The notes beneath the pieces were generated by a model. It saw nothing but the letters and a program-made list of their open reading frames with translations, was not told the DNA's origin and searched no databases. The position numbers and the translations under genes were made by a program. From positions 41,079,001-41,143,000 of the forward strand of contig JAEOAD010000015.1 in assembly GCA_036365145.1 (NCBI GenBank): 64,000 bases of DNA, in the 5' to 3' direction. Origin of the DNA: Orientallactaga sibirica. Its lineage: Eukaryota > Chordata > Mammalia > Rodentia > Dipodidae. The stretch's first letter is position 1, and every line of letters starts with the position of its first letter. Of this stretch, positions 1 through 10,420 are shown one piece after another.

Positions 1-1878
1 GTCTCAGGGTTGCCTTGAATTCATAGCAATCCTCCTACCTCTTCCCCCCTAGTGCTGGGATTAAAGGTGTGTACCACCATGCCTGGCTCCCTAATAAGTG
101 ATTTTTTAAAAAAATTAATTTTTTTTATTTGAGGGAGCAAAAAAGAGAGAGAGAATGGGGCTGGAGAAGTGGCTTAGTGGTTAAGGCGTTTGCCTGCAAA
201 GCCAAAGGATCCTGGTTCAACTCTCCAGGACTCACATAAGCCAGATGCACAAGGGGGCACATGCATCTGGAGTTTGTTTGCAGTGGCTGGAGGCCCTGGC
301 ATACCCATTCTCTCTCTCTCTCTGCCTCTTTCTCTCTTTCAAATAAATAAATAAATAATATTTAAAAAAAAAGAGAGAGACAATGGGCATGCCAGGGCCT
401 CTAGACACTACAGATGAACTCCAGATCCATGTGCCACCTTATATATCTGGTTTTACATGGGGCACTGGGGAATTGAATCTGGGTCATTTGGCTTTGCAGG
501 CAAGCACCTTAACCTCTGACCCCATGTTATTCTAAATTTACACACACACACCGGCATATTTTATTCATTTATTTTTATTTTTTTAGAGAGAGACACACAT
601 AGAGAATTGGTGTGCCAGGGCTCAGCTACTGCATTCTGACTCTGGATGCTTGCATTACCTAGTGAGCATGTGCAACTTTGTGCTTTCCTCACCTTTCGTG
701 CATCTGGCTTACATGAGATCTGGAGAGTTGAACATGGGTCCTTAGGCTTTGCAGGCAAATGCCTTAACTGCTAAGTCATCTCTCCAGCCCATGGAGAGTC
801 TTTCTGAAGCTCTTAAATTCACACTAAATATGCCTTGGGTAGTATAACAATTCTGAAGATAACACAGGTTATGTTACAAAAAAAAAAAATCAAGCCGGGT
901 GTGGTAGCGCATGCCTTTAATCCCAGCCCTGGGGAGGCAGAGGTAGGAGGATCACCATGAGTTCAAGGATGCCCTGAGACTACACAGTAAATTCCAGGTC
1001 AGCTTAGCCTAGTGTGAGACCCTACCTGGAAAAAACAAAAACAAAACAAAACAAAAAATCAGCAGGGCATGGTGGCACACGCCTTTAATCCCAGCCTTTG
1101 GATACCTGAGATAGGAGGATCACTATTAGTTCCAGGCCAGCCTGAGACTCCATAGTGGATTTCAGGTCAGCCAGGGCTAGAGTGAGACACTACTTCGAGG
1201 TTAAAAAAAAAAGATTTTTGGGTTGGAGAAATGGCTTAGTGGTTAAGGCGTTTGCCTTCGATCGAAGTCAAAGGATCCCGGTTTGATTCTCCAGGACCCA
1301 CGTAAGCTAGATCCACAAGGGGCACATGCATCTGGAGTTCGTTTGCAGTGGCTAGAGGCCCTGGCATGCCCATTCTCTCTCTGCTGCTCTTCTCTCTCTC
1401 TGCAAATAAATAAATAAAATTTAAAAAAAAGATGATTTTGAAAAAGACCATATTGTCCGTGCAATGTGTTGAACTTTTTGCTGTTTGTTTTGAATTACTC
1501 CATAGTAAAAATTGGATAGGGTGTTAAAAGATCTGAGTTTTACTCATAATCACATTTTAACGTTTTTTGTCTGCTTGCTTTTTGTTTTTCAAGGTAGGGT
1601 ATCACTCTGGACCAGGCTGACTTGGAATTAATTATGTAGTCTCAGGGTGCCCTCGAACTCATGGTGATCCTCCTACCTCTGCCTCCTGAGTGTTGGGATT
1701 AAAGGCATGCAACACCATGCCCAGCTACATTTTAACTTTCCATGTTATCTTGGACAAATTATCTTTCTAGTTCATGTAACACTCTTCCATTATATGAAGG
1801 TCCTTGATGTTTCTAAGGTCTCTATCATACATAAGATGCTCTTATCCCAGAAATAAATACTTTTCTACTTGGTTACAG
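1..1878. repeat. IPP intron, SINE cluster
   Basis: This is intronic sequence to the left of the first visible IPP exon, with no coding signal. It holds B1 (- strand) at about 1-88; tRNA-headed SINE (+) at about 156-370 with an (AAAT)n tail; tRNA SINE (-) pieces at about 371-525 and 560-790; two B1 copies in a row (+) at about 893-1055 and 1056-1205; tRNA SINE (+) at 1220-1430; and B1 (-) at 1585-1726. About 1730-1878 is unique DNA leading into the exon acceptor. Confidence 0.8.
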
Positions 1879-2001
1879 GTGGATGGGTTGGAGCTGAGAT
1901 AGGAAATACCATTGAACGATTTGATCCTGATGAAAATAAGTGGGAAATAGTTGGTAACATGGCTGTGTCACGCTATTACTTTGGGTGCTGTGAAATGGAA
2001 G
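1879..2001 (+). CDS. IPP: IPP, kelch-domain coding exon (third from last)
   Basis: IPP (actin-binding protein IPP, KLHL27) is a BTB-BACK-kelch protein of about 584 residues in human; the family binds actin or acts as a cullin-3 adaptor. This exon follows acceptor ttggttacag and ends at donor g|gtaatg. It enters with two bases of a split codon and reads GGWVGAEIGNTIERFDP onward, then kelch-type blade text with ENKWEIVGNMAVSR. It leaves one base (G) to be completed by the next exon. The kelch signature is the Gly-Gly doublet at the start, the spaced aromatic/Trp (KW) and the following MAVSR turn. The frame stays open across all three exons. The BTB and BACK domains and earlier blades must lie left of the window. 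Identity rests on remembered similarity to IPP and on synteny with TMEM69 and GPBP1L1. Confidence 0.88.
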
Positions 2002-2280
2002 GTAATGACTTTTATAAAATATTATTCTTGTGTAATCCCCAGCTCTAATATATATATATATTCAAGGTAGAGTCTCTCTCTAGCCCAGGCTGACCTGGAA
2101 TTCACTATGTCATTTTAGGATGGCCTTGAACTCAGTGTGATCCTCCTACCTCTGCCTCCCAAGTGCTGGGATTAAAGGTGTTTGCCACCACGCCTGGGTC
2201 AATATCAATATTTTTGCATGTATATGTTTCCCTTAATATGTGTGTATAAAAATATTTTGAAAAAATTTCCATTTTTTCAG
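2002..2280. repeat. IPP short intron with one B1
   Basis: A 279-base intron between two IPP exons. It contains one B1 in minus orientation at about 2062-2200, preceded by a short (TA)n run. Confidence 0.75.
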
Positions 2281-2501
2281 GTTTAATTTATGTAATTGGA
2301 GGAATCAGCAATGAGGGAATAGAACTTCATTCTTTTGAAGTTTATGATCCACTTTCTAAGCGTTGGTCTCCACTTCCTCCAATGGGTACCAGGAGAGCAT
2401 ATCTTGGGGTGGCTGCACTCAATGATTGCATCTATTCTATTGGAGGATGGAATGAGGCACAAGATGCTCTACATACTGTAGAAAAATATTCCTTTGAAGA
2501 G
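2281..2501 (+). CDS. IPP: IPP, kelch-domain coding exon (penultimate)
   Basis: The exon starts directly after a strong polypyrimidine acceptor (attttttcag) and ends at donor gag|gtaggt. It completes the split Gly codon (GLIYVIGGISNEG) and encodes about 74 residues covering roughly one and a half kelch blades. Two GG doublets are visible (VIGGIS and SIGGWN), each followed by the YDP/KYS strand and the RW tryptophan (SKRWSPLPPM). It closes on a codon boundary at SFEE. There are no stops or frameshifts, so the gene looks intact here. An open frame that continues a few codons past the donor is intron read-through and not real coding sequence. Confidence 0.9.
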
Positions 2502-3611
2502 GTAGGTTGGGTGATTTCAGATGTTTTGTATCTAGTTTTCCTTTACTGTATCTTAGATTTGTAGTGATGGAATTCTTTCACTCATTATTTTGGGCAATTA
2601 ATGGGTTTTGTTCATTTTCAAAGAAAAAAAATTTTTTTTTTATTATTATTATTTTTTTTTTTTGGTTTTTCGAGGTAGGGTCTCACTCTAGTTCAGGCTG
2701 ACCTGGAATTAACTATGTACTCTCAGGGTGGCCTCGAACTCACGGCGATCCTCCTACCTCTGCCTCCCGAGTGCTGGCAAAGAAAAAATTTTGTTTGATT
2801 TTTTTTTTCTCACTCTGGTTCAGGCTGACCTGGAATTAACTATGTAGTCTCAGGGTGGCCTCGAACTCATGTCAATCCTCCTACCTCTGCCTTCCAAGTG
2901 CTAGCATCAAAGGCGTGTGCCACCATGCCTGGCTTTGTTTGTTTGCTTTTGTTTTTCAAGGTAGGGTCTCACTCCAGCCTAGGTTGACCTGGAATTCATT
3001 ATATAATAGTCTAAGGGTGGCCTTGAACTTACAGTATTTTTATTTATTTATTTGCAAACAGAGAGAATAGGGAGAAGAGAGACATATAGAGAATGGGCTC
3101 TAGGGACTCCAGCCACTGCAAATGAATTACAAACACTTGCTTTGTGCATCTGGTTTTACATGGGTCCTGGGGAATGGAACCCAATTCATTAGGCTATGTA
3201 GGCAAGTGCCTTAACTATGAGCCATCTCTCCAGCCCCAGTCCTCTTTTTTTTTTTTTTGTTTTTTCCATTAGAGTTTTGCTGTAGTCTGGCTGAACTGGA
3301 ATTCACTATATAGTCTCTGGTGGCCTTGAACTCACAGCGATCCTCCTACCTCTGCTTCCCAATTGTTGGGATTAAAGGTGTGCTCCACCATGCACAGCCA
3401 GCCCCCTTTTTTAAACTTTTTTTTTTCTGGGTATGGTGGTGTATGCCTTTAATCCCAGCACTTGGGATGCAGAGGTAGGATGATCACTGTGAGTTCAAGG
3501 CCACCTGAGACTACATAGTGAATTGCAGGTCAGCTTGTGCTAGAATAAGACCTACCTTGAAAAAAAAAAAAGCCCCACTTATTTTTGTCTTATTTATTTG
3601 TTTATTTATTT

Positions 3612-3661
<50 letters not shown>

Positions 3662-4711
3662 CAGATAGAGAATGGGCGCGCTAGGGTCCTCCAGCTGCTG
3701 CAAATGAACTCCAGATGTGTGTTCCACTTTGTGCATCTGGCTTATGTGGTCCTAAAGAATTGAGCCTGGGTCCTTTGGCTTTGCAAGCAAGTGCCTTAAT
3801 CACTAAGTCATCTCTCCAGTCCTCTTTGTTTTTAAGATGTACAAAAATGGATTATAATTTCCAACCCATCAAAATGTGTTCTATAGATTATTAACTCTTT
3901 TGGATAGTCCTTGAAATATATATTCCAATCTCATATAAATTATGTAAATATAATGTGCTATTCCATTCTCTTGGAAAATTTTGAGGTTTTTGTTAGCAAA
4001 TTAAACATTTCAAGCTGGGTGCCTTTAACTTGAACACTCAGGAGGCCCAGGTAGGAGGATTGCTATGAATTCTAGGCCAGCCTGAGACTACATGGTAAAT
4101 TCCAGATCATCCTGGGCTAGAGTGAGAACTTACCTCACAAAAAACAAAAACAAAAGAAATAAAGACTTTAAATAGCCCTTTAGAATATAAGGTTCTTTTT
4201 CCTTGGAACTTTGTGATTCTTTGAATGTATTCCTTGTATTTCATAGAACTACTACTTACTCAGAATGTTGGCTTATATGACTTTCAGATCCTAACCTAAT
4301 CCTAATTTATAATCAGACATGTTTTATTACTATTTTTTTGTTGTTGTTTTTTCAAGGTAGGGTGTCACTGTATCTTAGGCTGTCCTGAAACTCTCTCTGT
4401 AGTCCCAAGCTGGTCTCAAATTTACGGCGATCCTTCTACCTCTGCCTCCCAAGTGCTGGGATTAAAGGTGTGTGCCACTATGCCCAGCTACTACTATTTT
4501 TCTATAAATCCACAATTTGTCTATGTCTACTTAAAATATATAAGCATCAAAATGAAGACAAATAATGTCATAAGGTTTAAAGTGTTCTTTTTACTTATTT
4601 GACTATATTTTTGGAAGTGTAAGCCTATAAAAAGAACATGATTATCTAATTTCTTAGAGAACTTATCATCTTATGATGATACTAATATTTATTCTTTTCT
4701 CTCTTAACCAG
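2502..4711. repeat. IPP intron, SINE cluster with a (GA)n tract
   Basis: Intron between the last two IPP exons. B1 (-) lies at about 2668-2776 (3' truncated, run into a second B1), 2810-2935, 2955-3030 and 3260-3400. tRNA SINE (-) lies at 3035-3235 and 3600-3822, the latter with an uninterrupted (GA)n run of about 45 bases at 3616-3660. B1 (+) lies at 3425-3560 and 4014-4140, and B1 (-) at 4345-4492. About 3823-4010 and 4150-4335 are unique, AT-rich and without coding signal. Confidence 0.75.
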
Positions 4712-4936
4712 GAAAAATGGGTTGAAGTTGCCTCAATGAAAGTGCCTAGGGCAGGGATGTGTGTTGTGGCAGTTAATGGTCTTCTGTATGTTTCTGGAGG
4801 TCGATCTTCCAGCCATGACTTCTTGGCCCCGGGTACCTTGGACTCAGTTGAAGTTTATAACCCTCACACAGACACATGGACAGAAATTGGTAACATGATT
4901 ACTAGTCGTTGTGAAGGAGGTATTGCTGTATTATAA
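4712..4936 (+). CDS. IPP: IPP, last coding exon with stop
   Basis: After acceptor cttaaccag the exon reads EKWVEVASMKVPRAG and closes the kelch propeller with the GG doublet in LYVSGGRSSS, then VEVYNPHTDTWTEIG and the C-terminal MITSRCEGGIAVL before TAA at 4934-4936. With the two preceding exons about 189 residues are encoded, which matches the last third of human IPP. An apparent upstream ATG at 4673 lies in the intron and is not the start. A SINE begins about 12 bases after the stop codon, so the 3' UTR is made almost at once of mobile-element sequence. Confidence 0.9.
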   Translation, partial: EKWVEVASMKVPRAGMCVVAVNGLLYVSGGRSSSHDFLAPGTLDSVEVYNPHTDTWTEIGNMITSRCEGGIAVL

Positions 4937-7900
4937 AATACAAGGCAAGGCTGGAGAGATGGCTCAGCAGTTAAGGCACTTGTCTGCAAAACCAAAGGAC
5001 CCAGGTTCGATTCTACAGGACACAAGACCCACTTAAAGCCAGATCCACAAGGTGGTACGTACATCCAGACTTTGTTTGCAGTGGCTAGAGGCCCTGAAAT
5101 TTTAAAATTTATACACACACACACACACACACAGCATCAGAGCACAAGGAACTTTTTTTTTTTTTCCAGGTAGGATTTCACTCTATCCCAGGCTGACCTG
5201 AAATTCACTATGTAGTCTCACAGTGGCCTTGAACTCATGGTGATCCTCCTACTTCTGTCTCCCAAGTACTAGGATTAAAGGTGTGCGCCACCACACCCGG
5301 GTTTACTGGGAACATTTTGAAAATGTAGGATGTAGGCCAGGTATGGCAGCACATACCTTTAATACCAACACTTGGAGCCTGGCGTGGTGGCGCATGTCTT
5401 TAATCCCAGCACTCTGGAGGCAGAGGTAGGAGGATCGCCAAGAGTTCAAGGCCATCCTAAGACTACACAGTGAATTCCAGGTCAGCCTGGGCTAGAGTGA
5501 GCCTTTACCTTGAAATAACAAAAAAATAAAAATAGGGCTGTAGGGATGGCTTAGCAGTTAAGGTGTTTGCCTGCAAAGCCAAAGGACCCAGGTTTGATTC
5601 CCCAGGACCCTCATTAGCCTGATACACAAGGGGGTGCTCTCGTCTAGAGTTCATTTGCAGTGGCTGGAGGCTCTGGCGTGCCCATTCTCTCTCTCTCCCC
5701 TTTCTCTGTCAAATAAATAAAAATAAAATATTAAAAAAATAAAATAAAACATAAATTGGGTGTGTTGGCACACGCCTTTCTTTATTCTTGGCCCCAGGAT
5801 CCTTTGGTAGGAGGAGCCTAGTAAATTCAAAGCCAGCCTGAGGATACACAGTGAGTTCCTGGTCAACTTGGGCTAAAGTGAGACCTACCTTGAAAAAAAA
5901 AATTAAACATATTTGGTAATAGGACCCTCTGATTCTATTGAGTTTTCATGCATGGGGTAGATAAATGACCAAAGAGCATTTGTTCTAAAGTGTTTTTTAA
6001 ATATGTTTCATTCATTCATTTTTTTTAATTTTTTTATTTGAGAAAGAGGGAGAGCATGGGTGCACCAGGGCCTTCAGCTACTGCAAAAGAACTGCAGATG
6101 CATGTGCCTTCTTGTGCATCTGGCTTACATGGGTCCTGGAGAATCGAAACGGGTTCCTTTGGCTTTGCAGGCAAATGCCTTAACTGCTAAGCCATCTCTC
6201 CAGCCCCTTGTTCTAAAGTTTTGAATGAGAATGAATGTGGCATATATTCTATACAAAAGAGTTTTTTTTTTTTTTTTTTGAAAAATATATTTTACTTATT
6301 TGAGAGAGAGAAAGGCACAGAGAGAGGGAGAGAATGGGTGTGCCAGGGCCTCCAGCCACTGCAAATGAACTCCAGATGCATTCACTCCTTTGTGCATCTG
6401 GTTTACGTTGGTCCTAGAGAATCGAACCAGGATCCTTTGGCTTTGCAGGCAAACACCTTAACTGCTAAGCCATCTCTCCAGCCCTGGCATATATTCTAAA
6501 TAGATAAAGAGTTCATACAAATTTGCCAAGCTTACCAACAATAGAAATGATCTCCATGCCCTAGAAATATTCAGCTATGAATACAGTCCCAATTGTAAAA
6601 AATAATTCGCTAGAAGATTCTCCAGTACAATTCAAGCTGTAAAGTAACCTGTATATGATGTAAGAATAATATCCATGAGACAGATTTGTGTATGTTCATG
6701 ATTTGGTCCAGATCAGTTTTCCATGACCATTTTAACCTATATAAGAGCATCAGCCAAACTACTTTCATCTGATGCAAGTTTTCATTAGCCCCATATACAA
6801 AATTGGTAGCCGATGTCCTGGAAGGACCAATATCTAGCTATTTAGATAGATACATGTCTGCTTGCTGATAGACTAAGAAAAATTTTTGCTAAGTATTTTT
6901 TTTTAATTTTTCAAAGTAGGGTTTAACCACTCTGGCCCAGGCTGACCTGGAATTAACTTTTGTAGTCTCACGGTGGCCTCGAACTCATGGCAATCCTTCT
7001 ACGTCTGCCTTCCGAGTGCTGGAATTAAAGGCATGCATCACCACGCCAGCTTTTGTTTTGTTTTTTTGAGGTAGGGTCTCACTCTAGCCCAGGTGACCTG
7101 GAATTCACTATGTAGGTAGTCTCAGGGGCCTCGAACTCACGGTGGCAATTCTCCTACCTTTGCCACCCAACTGCTGAGATTAAAGGTGTGTGCCACCACA
7201 CCCAGTTTAGCACAGATGTTTTTTAAAAGTATTTTTATGTATTAAAGAATGAGAGAGAGAGAGAGAGAAACAGAATGGGTACACCAGGGCCTCTTGCTAC
7301 TGAAAATCTACTCCAAACGAATGTACCAATTAGTACATTTGGCTTTATGTGGGGAATTGAACCTGGGCTTTGCAAGCACGTGCCTTTAACTGGGGAGCCA
7401 TCTCCTTGGCCAGTTTTTTTTTTTTTTTTTTTTTTTTTTTGGTTTTGCAAGGTAGGGTCTCACTGTGGTCCAGGCTGACCTGGAATTAACTATGTAGTCT
7501 CAGGGTGGCCTCGAACTCTCGGCGGAGATCCTCCTACCTCTGCCTCCAAGTGCTGGGATTAAAGGCGTGCGCCACCACGCCCGGCTGATCTGTTTTGTTT
7601 TTGTTTTGAGACAAGGTTTCACTTCATAGCCCAGCCTGCTTTTAACTCTCAGCAACCCTCCTTCCTTAGTTTCTCAAGTGCTCAGATGATAGGTATAAGC
7701 CACCACATGTAGTTGTGTAGGTATATTTTGAGTACCATTACTCTGAAGTCTTAAATCTACAAGCTTTTGTTTGTTTGTTTGTTTGTTTGTTTGTTTGTTT
7801 GTTTGTTTGTTTGTTTGTTTTTCGAGGTAGGGTCTCACCACTCTGGCCCAGGCTGACCTGGAATTAACTTTGTAGTCTCAGGGTGGCCTCAAACTCACAG

Positions 7901-9598
7901 CAATCCTCCTACCTCTGCCTCCCAAGTGCTGGGATTAAAGGCGTGTGCCACCACGCCTGGCAAGCTTTTGAATACTAACATTCAATGCTCAAAATATTTC
8001 AGATTTTGGATTTCTGATTTTCAAGAGAGAGATACTCAACTTGTTAACAAATATTTTTAAATCTGAAGAATTGAAAAATCTGAAATATTTCTGGTCCCGA
8101 TTATTTCAGATCTTTACCAGGTATTCAACATGTACCTATAAAATTTTTCAGACAATGACTTACTAATTCAAAGTACTTCTGATCCACAACTGCTTGTAAA
8201 AACTTGTTTTTCTTTTTTCATTTTTTAAACACACATCTTTATTGATAAAATAGGCTTATATTCATTCCATATTTTCAGACATAAATTTATAGTTCTACTT
8301 AAAAAAGAAACTGAAGCCAGGCATAGTGGCACACGCCTTTAATCCCAGCACTTGGGAGGCAGGGGTAGGAGGATCACCGTGAGTTCAAGGCCACTTTGAG
8401 ATGACATAGTAAATTCCAGGTCAGCCTGATCTAGAGCAAGACCCTACCTCGAGAAAAAAAAAAAGAAACAGGGATGGAAAACTGTTGCCAAAAACAAAGT
8501 GTCTCTTCAGCATCTATGACCTTTAAATTATATCCAAGCAAGAAGACAGTAAGTTTACTTATTTATAAAAATAATTATCAAGTATTGTCTTATAATAGAG
8601 CTGCCTCAGACTTAATCTTAACTGTGTAGCATATTTTCTTTCTTACCTGGGGTAAAACTATGTGAAAGATTGTGTCGTTAAAGTAGGGTAACTTTCCTAA
8701 AAACCAATAGAAAAATCTTAAAAAAAAAAAAAAAACCTTCACTTATAAAACACTAGTTAAGGCCTCTGAATAATAAATCTTTTTTTTTTTTTTTTTTTTT
8801 TTTTTGGTTTTTCCAGGTAGGGTCTCACTCTAGCACAGGCTGACCTGGAATTCACTATGTAGTCTCTGGGTGGCCTTGAACTCATGGCAATCCTCCTACC
8901 TCTGCCTTCCGAGTGCTGGGATTAAAGGTATGAGCCACCACTCCCGGCTATGAGAAATCTTTAATGTTTGGGCCATTAGCCCTTTCCTGATAATCCCCAT
9001 TCACTCACTCATTCTAAACTGAAGATATAGAAAATTTCTGATGTGAATAGTAGTTTGAGTTTACCATTATATAAAAGTATATGTAAAAATCATATGTACT
9101 CAACAGAATTACTTGGGCTAATTTTATCATGTAATTAATATAAATATGTAAAAACTTGTGTTTTTTTTTTTGTTTGTTTGTGTTTGGTTTTTCAAGGTAG
9201 GGTCTTCACTCTAGCCCAGGCTGACCTGGAATTCACCATGTATTCTCAGGTTGTCCTTGAACTCACAGTGATCCTCCTCCCTCTGTATCCCAAGTGCTCC
9301 CGACTAAAACTTGTTTTTCTGAGACACACTGTAGAAAATTCTTTTCTGAATAGTTTTGAAGATTCACTGTGTGATGATTATTTTTCTTTGTAGTAGCCAG
9401 TTGGAGCCACATCTATTAAGGTTTTCTATACATTCAGTTTTACTAGCTGAATAAAGATATTTCTTTTTTTGTTTTTGGAGGTAGGGGCTGACCTGGAATT
9501 CACTATGTAGTCTCAGGGTGGCCTTGAACTCATGGCGATCCTCATATCTCTGCCTCCTGAGTTGGGAGATAAAGGGCATGCACCACCAAGCCCAGCCT

Positions 9599-9639
<41 letters not shown>

Positions 9640-10420
9640 GTTTTTCGAGGTAGAGTCTCACTCTAGCCCAGGCTGACCTGGAATTCACTCTATTCTCAGG
9701 GTGGCCTCGAACTCACGGCGATTCTCCTACCTCTGCCTCCCGAGTGCTGGGATTAAAGGCGTGCGCCACCACGCCCAGCTTACTTATTTTTTATTTTATT
9801 TTTTTTTCGAGGTAGAGCCCAGGCTGACTTAGAATTCACTATGTAGTCTCAGGCTGGCCCCAAACTGACAGTGACCCTCCTGAGTGCTGGGGTTGAAAGC
9901 CTGTGCCACCACACCTGGCTTACTTCTTTACTAAGGTCTTTCGCTATACTGTTAGAATCATCAATGTCTTAGATAGAAAACCTTTGATCGGTATTAAAAC
10001 ATTAGTTACGTAGTACAGACAGAAAGCTATACCTCCTTCTATGGAATACACTAAAAGTTTGAAGAGTTACTGATAACTGGTTATGACTTACGTTGTAAAA
10101 GAATTAAGTACCAATGTAATTTGTAGGTTACTTTAGCTAACTCATGTGCCCTTAATATTTCTAGTTATAGAGAATCCATGTTCTGGCTCAAAATGGTTTT
10201 ACAAAATACTCCTACAGTTTAATTCTTATTATTGCCTAACACCATCCTAAAATGGCAATCAAGGGAGACATTCTGTACTGCTGTAACAGAAATGTACAGT
10301 TAGGACAATCAGAAATTGAGTTTATCAGGTTCAGAAGATCCCTGAAAATATTTAGTTGTAAATATGCTTATTTCCTAGACAATTGTTTTTGAAAAACGTA
10401 CTAATAAAGTATCTGCCTTT
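4937..10420 (+). other. IPP: IPP 3' UTR / downstream flank, SINE-rich
   Basis: This region follows the IPP stop. SINEs are at about 4949-5100 (tRNA, +), 5160-5300 (B1, -), 5372-5520 (B1, +), 5537-5735 (tRNA, +), 5752-5905 (B1, +), 6030-6206 and 6297-6485 (tRNA, -), 6910-7050, 7060-7205 and 7430-7585 (B1, -), 7240-7415 (tRNA, -), 7825-7962 (B1, -), 8312-8460 (B1, +), 8810-8948, 9190-9300, 9480-9598, 9645-9780 and 9810-9920 (B1, -). Unique blocks (6500-6890, 7980-8300, 8465-8780, 8950-9160, 9930-10500) may be true 3' UTR. AATAAA hexamers on + occur at 9450-9455 and 10403-10408. The second lies in the longest repeat-free block and is my best guess for the IPP polyadenylation signal. A (GTTT)n run is at about 7767-7820. 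Confidence 0.5.
10403..10408 (+). terminator. candidate IPP polyadenylation signal
   Basis: AATAAA on the + strand inside a repeat-free block, followed by a T-rich stretch (tgccttttttcttttcattg). It is the last good hexamer before the intergenic SINE cluster. Position is inferred only; there is no transcript evidence in the sequence. Confidence 0.35.

Noticed and set aside
9178..9579. Two 71-residue frames
   Set aside because: They run through B1 SINE and IPP flank sequence; no start context or conservation sign.
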